Below are positions 31,671 to 39,424 of a stretch of 47,602 nt of DNA, in pieces (position 1 is the first letter of the stretch; every line of letters starts with the position of its first letter). The position numbers and the translations under genes are program-made. The stretch covers positions 84,434 through 132,035 of the forward strand of contig JAJZOR010000003.1 in NCBI GenBank assembly GCA_021811435.1. The letters are read 5' to 3'. This DNA is from Microcaldota archaeon. Its GTDB lineage: Archaea; Micrarchaeota; Micrarchaeia; Micrarchaeales; Micrarchaeaceae. The notes under the pieces are model-generated. The model did no database searches. It was not told where the DNA came from and worked only from the letters and a program-made list of their open reading frames with translations.

Positions 31671-32360
31671 ATGTGCGAACAATGCGAAGATGCTAATTGT
31701 ACTTGTGTATGTGATTGGGTACCCAGTTTTCGCGAATTCAGGCCCAATAGGCTGGATAGCATAGAATCTCCACCATGCGCTGCATGTGGACATGGTAATC
31801 GCTGGCTAAAGTGGAATCAAACCACACCTGTTAGTATAAAAATGGAAGATTTTAAAGCCGTCATAAATAAAAGGAAGGAATTTAGCAAAGAACAGAAGGA
31901 GTACATCTCAAAACTGCAACATTACAAATGTAAAATGTGCAAGGAGAGATTAGGAGCATTTCCACACGGAGATCATAAACTCCAAAAATTAAAGGGTGGG
32001 GTTTCTACAACGACCAACTTGCAAATGTTATGTGCTGATTGCGATGTAAGGAAGACTGCGGAGGAACATAGACAAAATGCGCTACAAAAAAAGCAATTAA
32101 AACCGATAGATGTCGAAGTGGATGGAGCAATAATAGAAGTTATAGATACTGCGTTATTAAATGCAGTGTACGCTAAAGATTTAACAGTAGAAGAAAAAGA
32201 GGACATAATATACAAGAGATTTAAGCAGATTGAACGGTATACTGGCACATGGATTGGAAAGAGCAGCTATTTTAAACCAGTAACTGGGAACAGCAGAAAG
32301 ATAAGCACGGTAAGAAAAGCTTTAGAACAGTATCTGAAAACTAAAATTACAAGAGCTTAG
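31671..32360 (+). CDS. HNH nuclease with N-terminal cysteine cluster
   Basis: The 229-residue protein starts MCEQCEDANCTCVCDW and has a second CxxC pair in PPCAACGHG (residues 36-39), suggesting a zinc-binding head. Residues 87-124 are an HNH domain: CKMC (87-90), the catalytic PHGDHK (99-103), NLQML with Asn116 and the second zinc pair CADC (121-124). The C-terminal 100 residues are basic and helical, ending in KISTVRKALEQYLKTK. It should cut DNA, or could be a DNA-binding component. Composition is A/T-rich and codon use is unlike the host genes. It is five bases ahead of the GIY-YIG-like gene in the same direction. Confidence 0.82.
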   Translation: MCEQCEDANCTCVCDWVPSFREFRPNRLDSIESPPCAACGHGNRWLKWNQTTPVSIKMEDFKAVINKRKEFSKEQKEYISKLQHYKCKMCKERLGAFPHGDHKLQKLKGGVSTTTNLQMLCADCDVRKTAEEHRQNALQKKQLKPIDVEVDGAIIEVIDTALLNAVYAKDLTVEEKEDIIYKRFKQIERYTGTWIGKSSYFKPVTGNSRKISTVRKALEQYLKTKITRA

Positions 32361-32365
32361 ATAAA

Positions 32366-33079
32366 ATGGATAAACAATTCATCCTCGAGGAGATAAAAAG
32401 AACTGCTAGAGAGAATGGAGGTAGGCCCTTAGGCCGCGAGGTTTTTCAGAAGCAGACTGGTATCAAACCTTATGACTGGTTTGGGAAATATTGGATTAGA
32501 TGGGGAGACGCGCTCAAAGAAGCCGGCTTTGAACCTAATGCACTCAAAATCGCCATTCCAAAAGAACTACTTTTAGAGAAACTGTGCCGGTTAACTAGAG
32601 AATTAGGACATTTCCCAACACGGGGTGAACTACAACTTAAAATAAATAGTGATGAGACATCTCCAAGCTTTTCTGTTTTTATGCGTCTAGGCAATAAGCG
32701 TACTGCAGTATTAAAACTAATAGACTATGCTAGACAACATAATTATGACGATGTAATTAAACTCTGCCAAGTGCCACAACCTTCTAGCACTACCAAAGAA
32801 GCTCCAAAAAAAAGTAACCAAATAATCGGGTCTGTGTATCTTATAAAGTTTGGAAAGTATTACAAAATTGGTAGGACAAACGCATTAGGGAGAAGGAAAT
32901 ATGAAATTGAATTGCAACTTCCTGAAAAAGCAAGGTTAATACACGAAATCAAGACAGACGACCCCATTGGTATCGAGGCGTATTGGCACAACAGGTTCGA
33001 TAAATATCGTACTAATGGGGAATGGTTTGTGCTTACACAAACGGAGGTTAATGCGTTTAAGCTAAGGAGATTTATGTAA
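32366..33079 (+). CDS. MUG113/T5orf172 (GIY-YIG-like) nuclease with homing-endonuclease-associated repeats
   Basis: Residues 1-130 hold two helical repeats (ILEEIKRTARENGGRPLGRE and LLEKLCRLTRELGHFPTRGE), the pattern of homing-endonuclease-associated DNA-binding repeats. Residues 155-237 are a GIY-YIG-like domain of the MUG113 class: GSVYLIKFGKYYKIGRT, then the candidate catalytic Glu204 in IEAYWHNRF and the NGEWFVLT end. It would be a DNA endonuclease with a sequence-reading N-terminal part. Length 237. It follows the HNH gene after five bases, and both are A/T-rich, so they look like one acquired cassette. Confidence 0.8.
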   Translation: MDKQFILEEIKRTARENGGRPLGREVFQKQTGIKPYDWFGKYWIRWGDALKEAGFEPNALKIAIPKELLLEKLCRLTRELGHFPTRGELQLKINSDETSPSFSVFMRLGNKRTAVLKLIDYARQHNYDDVIKLCQVPQPSSTTKEAPKKSNQIIGSVYLIKFGKYYKIGRTNALGRRKYEIELQLPEKARLIHEIKTDDPIGIEAYWHNRFDKYRTNGEWFVLTQTEVNAFKLRRFM

Positions 33080-33089
33080 GCTAATAGAG

Positions 33090-33113
33090 GTTCAGATTTC
33101 CGGAAATCTGAAC
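33090..33113. repeat. Perfect 24-base palindrome after the nuclease pair
   Basis: GTTCAGATTTCC followed by its exact reverse complement stands 10 bases after the GIY-YIG-like stop. It can act as a terminator hairpin without a loop spacer, or as a binding site for a dimeric protein. It is the only palindrome of this length noticed near the element. Confidence 0.6.
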
Positions 33114-33252
33114 GCTAGTTGCTTATATATCTTGCTCGGCCATAATCTATGGTTCGGATGAATCTGCTCGGGCTTAGAATTTTATGTTGTTTTTGGTGTT
33201 AAATATGGCTAGGAATATCGGCGTGGAAACTGCTAGGCTAGACTCCCGGACC

Positions 33253-33326
33253 CTTAGCGCCTTCGTGAGTTCAAATCTCACCCCCTGCACATTCAAATCA
33301 CGATGACAGAGCATGGTTCAGAAATC
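33253..33326. repeat. Right attachment repeat
   Basis: A copy of the last 37 bases of tRNA-Leu with the following int leader and first codons, differing from the left copy at one base. It has no matching 5' tRNA half. The bases before it (33080-33252) carry only the palindrome and A/T-rich promoter-like sequence. Confidence 0.9.
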
Positions 33327-33495
33327 TGGCAGGACAATCATTCCAAAAGAGGATTTCACAGAATTTTACGAGAGCCTCAAGCAGGTGTCCATGAATATAT
33401 CATTGCATGGGTTACAGCGATTACAATTTATTTACCTCAAGTACAAACAAAAAGGTTTTCAGGAAAGAGAAAAACGTCAAAATATGGATCGCTGA
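33313..33495 (+). pseudogene. Broken N-terminus of a second integrase
   Basis: Starting in the right repeat, the frame gives MVQKSGRTIIPKEDFTEFYE, which matches the first residues of int but with many substitutions. After about 45 codons the resemblance moves to another frame (QTKRFSGKRKTSKYGSL), so there is a frameshift, and the match stops near 33497, where the MscS gene ends. The divergence is too large for a simple duplication of the present int, so it comes from a related element that used the same site earlier. Confidence 0.8.
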
Positions 33496-33516
33496 TTCTT
33501 GTATTACCACACTAAA

Positions 33517-34413
33517 TCATTTGGATGCGTTGGCGGCCCGGACGGCCTCGAACACTATCTCGGAAAGCGCATTCTTGACGTATGTTTCGTTTTCTATGAT
33601 AGTCATTGTCTGCACGTCTAAACCGTAATTTGAAATGCCAATATCGGTTATGGATACGTTAAGCGCACTTTTGATGCGGGTTTTAAGCTTTTTGCGCCTT
33701 CCTATGCTGCTCCGCAACTCTTTTTTGAACTTATAGAAATCAATGTTTATAGGGAGTTCTACCCTGAATTCCACATTTATAGTGTTCGAAACTGCATAGT
33801 TTATGATGGCTGCCTGGTTCATCACTCCGTTTGGTATCGCAATGACCCTACCATCATCAAGAATCAGCTGGGTATACATAAGCCCTATATACTTTATCAC
33901 GCCGGAATAGCCTGGCAATAGGGTTCTGTGTGCGTATGATGGCGGCATCATGCCATACTGCCATGTAGAGAATGTGATCCTCTCTCCTTTGGTAAACGGT
34001 TTTGCAGCCATCATTGATACGCCAGCAAAGAGATTGCCCAGAGTGGCTTGCGATGCCAACCCTATTACTATGCCAAGGAAGCCTGCACCGACCAGCAGTC
34101 CAGTTATATTTATCTCGAAAATTGATAGCACTAGCAGTACCATTATAGCGTAGCCCAAGAGGCTAATCACTTTCGAGAGTAGCACCTCTTCCATTGTCGG
34201 CCTTAGCTTCCCGTATGCTATAACTGATTTGGCTAACAGCTTTATCGCAGCGTAACCAAATACCACAGCTATGAATGATTCTGCTATCTGGTAGTATAAC
34301 TGGGCCTCTGGAATCCTGATTAGACTGAGAATTAGATATAGAGAAATGTCAAACGACAGCCCGATGACTGTTACAATGACAAAACCGACAAGATACACAT
34401 GGTAATGCTTCAT
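33517..34413 (-). CDS. MscS-family mechanosensitive channel
   Basis: A small-conductance channel that protects against osmotic shock. Three membrane helices lie in residues 8-120, the last being the pore helix VGAGFLGIVIGLASQATLGNLFAG, seen here as GFLGIVIGLASQA with LGNLFAGVS. The beta domain has ITFSTWQYGMMPPS and the end holds the alpha/beta C-terminal cage (VEFRVELPINIDFY). Length 298 matches bacterial MscS. The start is ATG 34413. The 240 bases before it contain no gene that I could see. Confidence 0.9.
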   Translation of the reverse strand: MKHYHVYLVGFVIVTVIGLSFDISLYLILSLIRIPEAQLYYQIAESFIAVVFGYAAIKLLAKSVIAYGKLRPTMEEVLLSKVISLLGYAIMVLLVLSIFEINITGLLVGAGFLGIVIGLASQATLGNLFAGVSMMAAKPFTKGERITFSTWQYGMMPPSYAHRTLLPGYSGVIKYIGLMYTQLILDDGRVIAIPNGVMNQAAIINYAVSNTINVEFRVELPINIDFYKFKKELRSSIGRRKKLKTRIKSALNVSITDIGISNYGLDVQTMTIIENETYVKNALSEIVFEAVRAANASK

Positions 34414-34657
34414 TCTTGACGCCCTGGCTAGTACATGGTATTTCTGGCTATCGAATTGGAGGTGGTGTGAAAACTGTGCTTTTGGCGCAATTGGCTGCTT
34501 TCGGCCCGTTAATTCTGCTACACCACGCAGTGCTTAGCCGGCTTAAGAGTGCTAAAGGCTATGGATTTGACGTGTGGTACATGAATGTTGCCCATCGTGG
34601 CAATTGGTGTTGCGCCCTACCTAGCTTGCAAATCCAACCAAGTATGGAACAGTGCAA

Positions 34658-35176
34658 TCAGCCCTGCCTAATCATCCTTGCCAGATTGCCATGAATGTCG
34701 AATTGCATGTTGAGCCAGCGCTCATCCTCATAAGCTTCCTCGCTGCCACGCTTGGACGCCATAAGCTTGAACGCCTGCTTCAGGCGCTCTGGAGTGTAAA
34801 CGTCAGTGAGCTTATCGCCTATCACCTTCAGCACGGCACCGACAGGACCGCCGCTGCTCATGTAATGGTACTGCTGCTCTTCTATCACAATTGCGCACAT
34901 CCCCTTGCCGTAGATTCCCTCGATTTCACTGCCGAATACGGTCTTGAATTGCAACTTGCCGCGCATGCCTCCCGGGAGTTTTGTCATCATATCAGTCAGG
35001 TCATGCATAGCGTCGCTAAGGTCAGCTTCATTGATTGGCACCAGAAACTTGTACCTCTCATCCAATGAGGTGGGGCTTATGTAACACTTCACAAATCCCA
35101 TCTTCCAATCTCCCTGACCGAGTTTCTCGGCGAACTTTTCCTCCTCCGTCTTCTTTTTAATGTTCCATCCTACCAT
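34658..35176 (-). CDS. Hypothetical protein, about 172 residues
   Basis: No domain recognised. The start MVGWNIKKKTEEEKFAEKLG is chosen because GGTG lies seven bases upstream. The middle holds alpha/beta sequence with DERYKFLVPINEADLSDAM and FKTVFGSEIEGIYGKGMCAIV, then EEQQYHYMSSGGPVGAVLKV; the end is a helical part with ERLKQAFKLMASKRGSEEAY. It has no membrane segment. A TTTTTATTTACATAAT promoter-like region precedes it. It precedes MscS on the same strand by 244 bases. Confidence 0.6.
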   Translation of the reverse strand: MVGWNIKKKTEEEKFAEKLGQGDWKMGFVKCYISPTSLDERYKFLVPINEADLSDAMHDLTDMMTKLPGGMRGKLQFKTVFGSEIEGIYGKGMCAIVIEEQQYHYMSSGGPVGAVLKVIGDKLTDVYTPERLKQAFKLMASKRGSEEAYEDERWLNMQFDIHGNLARMIRQG

Positions 35177-35289
35177 TATGACACACCTTTTCATTATTAT
35201 GTAAATAAAAATTCAGCGAACCTGAACTGCCTGGAAAAAATGATGGTTGGACGTTGTCCAACCAAAATTACATCATAGCAATGCGCTAT

Positions 35290-35466
35290 TTATGCCTCTT
35301 GGAATGATGCCTTTATCTTTGACATGGTAACTTCGTCGACCTGTTCCATGTTATGTGCTGTCTTGGCATGTTCCCTGACTTGCGCAAGCAATGCTTCTTC
35401 GTTTTCTGCAGTAGTTTCGAAAGCGCACGCAAGCCCTATGTTCTTGCATGCAAATTTTTTTGCCAT
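35290..35466 (-). CDS. DUF1059 small metal-binding-type protein
   Basis: The 58-residue chain begins MAKKFACKNIGLACAFETTA and contains LLAQVREHAKTAHNM, the Cys-Cys-His-His arrangement of DUF1059, a family of predicted small metal-binding proteins. Start ATG 35466 has GGTGA six bases upstream. Upstream the region holds three 18-base repeats, so expression may be controlled. Function in the family is not known; stress response has been suggested only by context. Confidence 0.85.
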   Translation of the reverse strand: MAKKFACKNIGLACAFETTAENEEALLAQVREHAKTAHNMEQVDEVTMSKIKASFQEA

Positions 35467-35525
35467 TTCTTTCACCGGATTAATTTTGTTTGATTTAATT
35501 TATATCGCTTCTTGTGGCGTTCCAC

Positions 35526-35579
35526 AATCGTGGAACGTTAGACAATTATGGAACATTAGACAGATGTGGAACCTTAAGT
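35526..35579. repeat. Three tandem 18-bp repeats upstream of the DUF1059 gene
   Basis: Three successive 18-base units share the core TGGAACnTTAGAC, at 35526-35543, 35544-35561 and 35562-35579 (the last with AAGT at its end). TTCCAC-AATC-GTGGAA at the first unit forms an inverted repeat. They lie about 60-110 bases before the DUF1059 start, on the far side of its promoter, so they could be regulator sites. They may also act for nothing else, as the next gene to the right ends there. Confidence 0.7.
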
Positions 35580-35645
35580 ATTTTTGATACGCTTTGGCAG
35601 ATAGAAAAAAATGCGGCACGGCATGTGTGTATGCAATCATGTGGC

Positions 35646-37856
35646 TCAGCGCTTGCCGAACAAGAGGGACATATTCCTTTCTGCTTTCTCATTGATGAGT
35701 TTGCGGAATAGGCTCTCCTCTTTCCTTGCTATTGCATCCCAACTAAAAAACGTAGCGTTCTTTATTCCATTGTTGGAAAGTTTCTTCCATAGTCTCCTGT
35801 CAGTAAGCACGCGCTGCAGGGCCATTTCGATCTGCTTTCCATCCTTCGGATCCACAAGTATGCCGTTAGTATTGTTTGTTATTGTCTCACTTGGCCCACC
35901 GTACTTCGTTGCCACAACGGGAAGGCCGCATGCGCTTGCCTCTAGAACGGTGAGGCCGAAAGGCTCTATAAGCGCGGGGTTAATGAATACGCCTCTGCTC
36001 CTTGCTGCATTGCGATATAGCGGCCCTAGGCCTATCTTAGGGTCTATAAAACTGACGAAGACAACGGAACCGTCACATTTCGAATCGCGCACAATCTTTT
36101 CCATGCTATGGTAAACTGCCTTCTCCCCTGTATCGGCTTTTTTCCGCAGACGCGTAAGGATTACAAGATTAGAGATCTTCCTTAGTTTGCGGCTTCTGCA
36201 GAATACCTCCACGAGTTTGGGTAGGTTTTTTCTGCGTTCAAGCCGTGATGCAGCGAATATCATCGGCTTGTTTTTGTTCGCAAGCCCTTTGGTCATGGCA
36301 TCCAGCACTTCTTTGTGCTGCGAAACTGGGGTGGCAGTAGGTCTAAAAAGCGATGTGTCAAGCCCAGGCGAAATCACACGGAATTTCCTTCTGTCGGCAC
36401 GGTAGCCTGTATACTGATTTTCGACTTCGTTCCGCGTGCTCACTATTATTGCATCGGCCTTGTCTATGATAGTCTGTTCTGCTAGAATCCTCTTCGAAAA
36501 ATTGAAGACGCGGTCGAACTCGTCGTAGTTGCTGTCGTTCACACCAAGCTTCTGCATTTTTGGTATCCCAAGGGAATGGCCTGTGAACACGAATACCGCA
36601 CCGGTCTTATCCGCCAGGATTGCGCCGGCCAATCCTGCATCGGCATAATTTGCGTGTATCACATCTGGCGTACCGGCTTCTTCAGCATTGTAGCGGGCAA
36701 CATTCCTCGCATACTCGTTTATGTAAGGCCACAGCTTCGTCTTCTTTATGTAGCCTTTCGGGCCGCAGTCTATCCTCACTATCTTTAGCTTCCTGTTGAT
36801 GTACTCGAAGCGCTTGTTGTAGCTTGGGTAAGCACCGTCTTCTATCCTTCGTGTTATTAGGTCGATCTTCCTTATGCCCGGTAGCTTGGAGAGTGCCTTC
36901 GCCAATTCCACGACGTATATTACCTGGCCGCCGGTATCCTCGTCCCTCCCTATGTCGGAGTAATTCCGGTTTATCAGACCGTGCATTGAATGTATCTGTA
37001 CATAAAGACCGGACTTATTGTTCTTTGAGAACACGCCGTGGTACATTGCGCCTTCCAATACGCCGCAGACATCATCACCGGAATGACAGCCGTACCTGCC
37101 CGTAGAGAGGTATAGGGTTGGCAGTGTTGCCCTCTTCCCTGCTTTTTTTAAGATTTTGCGCTTAAGTTCGGGATCTGCGTTGTTTACTACGATGCTGTTT
37201 ATGCGGCTTACAAGCAAATCGAAATCATTGCCACTATCACCGGCAAATGTTGCATCATGCGCGCTTATATCTAGCCTTTTCATCAACTCCTTCACTGCGC
37301 GCTTCTTGGATGCGCCGCTTGGTAGTATGTCTACCATCAGTCGCTTACTTTTGCCGAGGCTCAGCTCAAGGGTGTACGGCACACCGAGAGCGTTAAGCTT
37401 TGCATGCATATCTCGCATGACTTTGGATTTTTTCTTGGCGGTAACATAAAAGCTGCGCTTGAATTCGGACTGCCCACTTTTAGGCTGGGCAGTCGCGCCG
37501 ATGACTGCGCCCGCATGCTCGGCGATCTTGTCTGCGGCGTCAGCGTGCCATATGCTTTTGAGGAAGCTGTACCACCTGTGGTCCCTCACCCAGCCGCGGT
37601 GCTTTACTCTGGAGTATATGTTTGTGCCGACATCAGTTATCAAATAATCCGGCTCAGGCAACCTGTGCTTATGGATCGCTTCAAGTGCAAGCTCTAAGCT
37701 TCTGCCAGTTACATAGCATAGTATGACGTTTGGATTTTTTGCAAGAAGGCTCTTCAGTTTTTCCATGCAGGATTGATCTGCAGAGCCGTAGAGTGGAAAC
37801 ATCGTGCCATCTAGGTCAGAGCACAATAGTTTCCTACAGGCAACGCTTCCGTACAT
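35646..37856 (-). CDS. Fused sucrose-phosphate phosphatase/sucrose-phosphate synthase-like enzyme, phosphatase first
   Basis: Residues 10-250 are a HAD phosphatase like SPP: DLDGT (Asp14, Asp16), VTGRS and GDSGNDFD. Residues 275-736 are a GT4 glycosyltransferase of the sucrose-phosphate-synthase group: IHSMHGLINRNYSDIGRDEDTGGQ, best seen as GRDEDTGGQVIYVVELAKAL, then TGHSLGIPK, VISPGLD and EPFGLTVLEASACGLPVVAT. Together it could make sucrose (or a related disaccharide) from UDP-sugar and fructose-6-phosphate, perhaps as a compatible solute. Plants and cyanobacteria place the phosphatase-like domain after the synthase, so the order here is reversed. The ATG at 37856 follows GGAGTG and a CCTATATTAATA box. 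Confidence 0.85.
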   Translation of the reverse strand: MYGSVACRKLLCSDLDGTMFPLYGSADQSCMEKLKSLLAKNPNVILCYVTGRSLELALEAIHKHRLPEPDYLITDVGTNIYSRVKHRGWVRDHRWYSFLKSIWHADAADKIAEHAGAVIGATAQPKSGQSEFKRSFYVTAKKKSKVMRDMHAKLNALGVPYTLELSLGKSKRLMVDILPSGASKKRAVKELMKRLDISAHDATFAGDSGNDFDLLVSRINSIVVNNADPELKRKILKKAGKRATLPTLYLSTGRYGCHSGDDVCGVLEGAMYHGVFSKNNKSGLYVQIHSMHGLINRNYSDIGRDEDTGGQVIYVVELAKALSKLPGIRKIDLITRRIEDGAYPSYNKRFEYINRKLKIVRIDCGPKGYIKKTKLWPYINEYARNVARYNAEEAGTPDVIHANYADAGLAGAILADKTGAVFVFTGHSLGIPKMQKLGVNDSNYDEFDRVFNFSKRILAEQTIIDKADAIIVSTRNEVENQYTGYRADRRKFRVISPGLDTSLFRPTATPVSQHKEVLDAMTKGLANKNKPMIFAASRLERRKNLPKLVEVFCRSRKLRKISNLVILTRLRKKADTGEKAVYHSMEKIVRDSKCDGSVVFVSFIDPKIGLGPLYRNAARSRGVFINPALIEPFGLTVLEASACGLPVVATKYGGPSETITNNTNGILVDPKDGKQIEMALQRVLTDRRLWKKLSNNGIKNATFFSWDAIARKEESLFRKLINEKAERNMSLLFGKR

Positions 37857-37991
37857 TACTTTTCACACACTCCAATTTAGTACATCGATATTAATATAGG
37901 TGCAATCCGCATTTCAAGCTAAGACTCCGAAACGGAGCTAGCTGCTTATGCTGACTTAACGCGGCTTATCAAATGGGCGCGGATATTGTCG

Positions 37992-38879
37992 CTACGCACC
38001 TCCAAGAGATACTATTAAATCGGTAAAGAAGCCGAAAAGCAGGCCTATCAATATGCCTGTCATCACTGTTGTACTTGTGGTCTGCTTTATTGCTACTGAG
38101 TACATAAGCAATATGACGAATATCAAGGCGCCGCCTGCGAATGCCAAAAATGCCACGTATAATATTTGCGAGACCCAGATACTTCCTACCAATGTTCCCA
38201 AGAACGTGGGGCCGCCACCGATTAGTCCGAGTTTTATTAGCGTTAGTAACGGCGGCCTCTTGTCGCTGCCTTGGAGCGGGCCGAGTATGCCGAATCCCTC
38301 GGTTGCGTTGTGCAGACCAAAGCCTATAACCAATATTAATGCAAGCCCTATAACGCCCGCAGCGTATGACTGCCCTATCGCAAGCCCTTCGCTGAAGTTG
38401 TGCGCGCCTATGCCGATTGCTATCATGGTAGCAAGTTTGAGCCTGTTTACATGTAATGCGTCCTTGCCGGCCATTTCGTTCTCCAGTTTTGCCTCGGTTT
38501 TGGCTGTTGCTTTCATGAACCTGCGCTCATAGAGAGCTAGACCGATAAGGCCTACTGCGACGCCTGTGAACATTGTAACAATAAGCGATACACCATCAAT
38601 AAGAGGCGTTTTGCCGCCGAGCGAACTTATTACTGCGTTTGTGGTTGTATCCCATGCGTGGCTGAATACGTCCACCACTAGGAATATCAGGATGCCTATC
38701 GCAAGCGCATTGAGGAATGCCTTTACCCTCTGGCCTGCCCTCATCAATGCAATTGGGAAGCCCAAAAAGATTGTGAAGCCCGCGATTGCACCAAGCATGA
38801 GAAGTTGTATATAGTCAATCACTGCATCACTTGACAATATGTTGTTGTTTGCCAAAATATTTATTACATTATAATGCAT
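37992..38879 (-). CDS. ZIP-family metal transporter
   Basis: Eight hydrophobic segments and the ZIP metal site: GIGAHNFSEGLAIG in helix IV and GFGLHNATEGFGI in helix V (HNxxE). A charged loop of about 35 residues (ERRFMKATAKTEAKLENEM) lies between helices III and IV. It should import zinc or another divalent metal. Length 295 if starting at ATG 38879; a GTG at 38822 preceded by GTGAT could be the real start, since the frame before it lacks hydrophobic character and shares bases with the divergent gene. The 134 bases between it and the SPS-like gene contain CTCCG-AAA-CGGAG, a weak hairpin. Confidence 0.9.
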   Translation of the reverse strand: MHYNVINILANNNILSSDAVIDYIQLLMLGAIAGFTIFLGFPIALMRAGQRVKAFLNALAIGILIFLVVDVFSHAWDTTTNAVISSLGGKTPLIDGVSLIVTMFTGVAVGLIGLALYERRFMKATAKTEAKLENEMAGKDALHVNRLKLATMIAIGIGAHNFSEGLAIGQSYAAGVIGLALILVIGFGLHNATEGFGILGPLQGSDKRPPLLTLIKLGLIGGGPTFLGTLVGSIWVSQILYVAFLAFAGGALIFVILLMYSVAIKQTTSTTVMTGILIGLLFGFFTDLIVSLGGA

Positions 38880-38897
38880 TGTTTAGCGTTTGATTAC

Positions 38898-39338
38898 ATG
38901 GGATTGCGCGTAACGAAGGTGACAAGGAAGAATGAGAAGGATGCAACCTTGTTTGCGGATAGGGAATGGAGCAAGTGGATTAAGGCGAAGGGCTACGACC
39001 ATGATATTGAGAAGCATGCGTTTGTAGCTTACAAAGACAACGATATTGTCGGATATGCTAGCATGAAAATAAGCGGCGGAGCGGCGTACCTATCGCAATT
39101 GATAGTATTGGACGAAGCTAGAGGGAATGGGGTTGGAACGCTGCTGATTAAGGAATTCGAAGCATGTGCAATGCACAACAAGTGTCATGTCGCGTATTTA
39201 GAGACGCATGAAAGGAATGTGGAGGCGCTTTCCCTGTATAAGAATAACGGTTATAGCGTAGTCGCAAAACTGAAAAACAACAGGTTCCATTTCACATGGT
39301 ACTTCTTATCAAAAAGAATCAGTAGTAATGCCATTTGA
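38898..39338 (+). CDS. GNAT-family N-acetyltransferase
   Basis: The acetyl-CoA site is seen as LSQLIVLDEARGNGVGTLLI (motif A, R/QxxGxG/A), followed by CHVAYLETHERNVEALSLYKNNGY, in which LSLYKNNGYSVV is the typical motif B. Length 146 from ATG 38898; a further frame begins at 38874 but that ATG overlaps the ZIP start (ATGCAT) and is less likely. The substrate is unknown; protein or small-molecule amines are possible. Confidence 0.85.
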   Translation: MGLRVTKVTRKNEKDATLFADREWSKWIKAKGYDHDIEKHAFVAYKDNDIVGYASMKISGGAAYLSQLIVLDEARGNGVGTLLIKEFEACAMHNKCHVAYLETHERNVEALSLYKNNGYSVVAKLKNNRFHFTWYFLSKRISSNAI

Positions 39339-39393
39339 TTTTTATGAAATGCTTGAATTAACACCGGTAGCTATACTTTTGGGTACTAGATGG

Positions 39394-39403
39394 TTTTTAA
39401 ATA
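39394..39403 (+). promoter_or_regulatory. TATA box of the cytochrome b gene
   Basis: TTTTTAAATA is centred 27 bases before the ATG at 39425, so transcription would start at or beside the first codon, giving a leaderless mRNA. Confidence 0.6.
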
Positions 39404-39424
39404 TGAACCGGCTTTACTTGGAAT

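Larger units (their letters stand above)
30120..33326 (+). mobile_element. Integrated element at the tRNA-Leu gene
   Basis: The bounds are a 74-base direct repeat starting in the tRNA variable arm (30120-30193 and 33253-33326, differing only at 30171/33304). Between them are a complete tyrosine integrase reading away from the tRNA, an iteron-like field, a folded GC-rich non-coding region, an HNH protein, a MUG113/GIY-YIG-like protein and a 24-base palindrome. The int gene overlaps the left repeat and stays intact, as in pNOB8-type archaeal elements. The two nuclease genes are far more A/T-rich than the host genes, which indicates recent acquisition. Excision would give a circle of 3,133 bp. 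Confidence 0.85.

Noticed and set aside
30120-33326. SSV-type split integrase
   Set aside because: Int is complete with all catalytic residues in one frame; the piece beyond the right repeat is a diverged second gene and not the missing half.
35526-35579. CRISPR or short mini-satellite coding repeat
   Set aside because: Only three head-to-tail 18-base units without spacers and in no reading frame.
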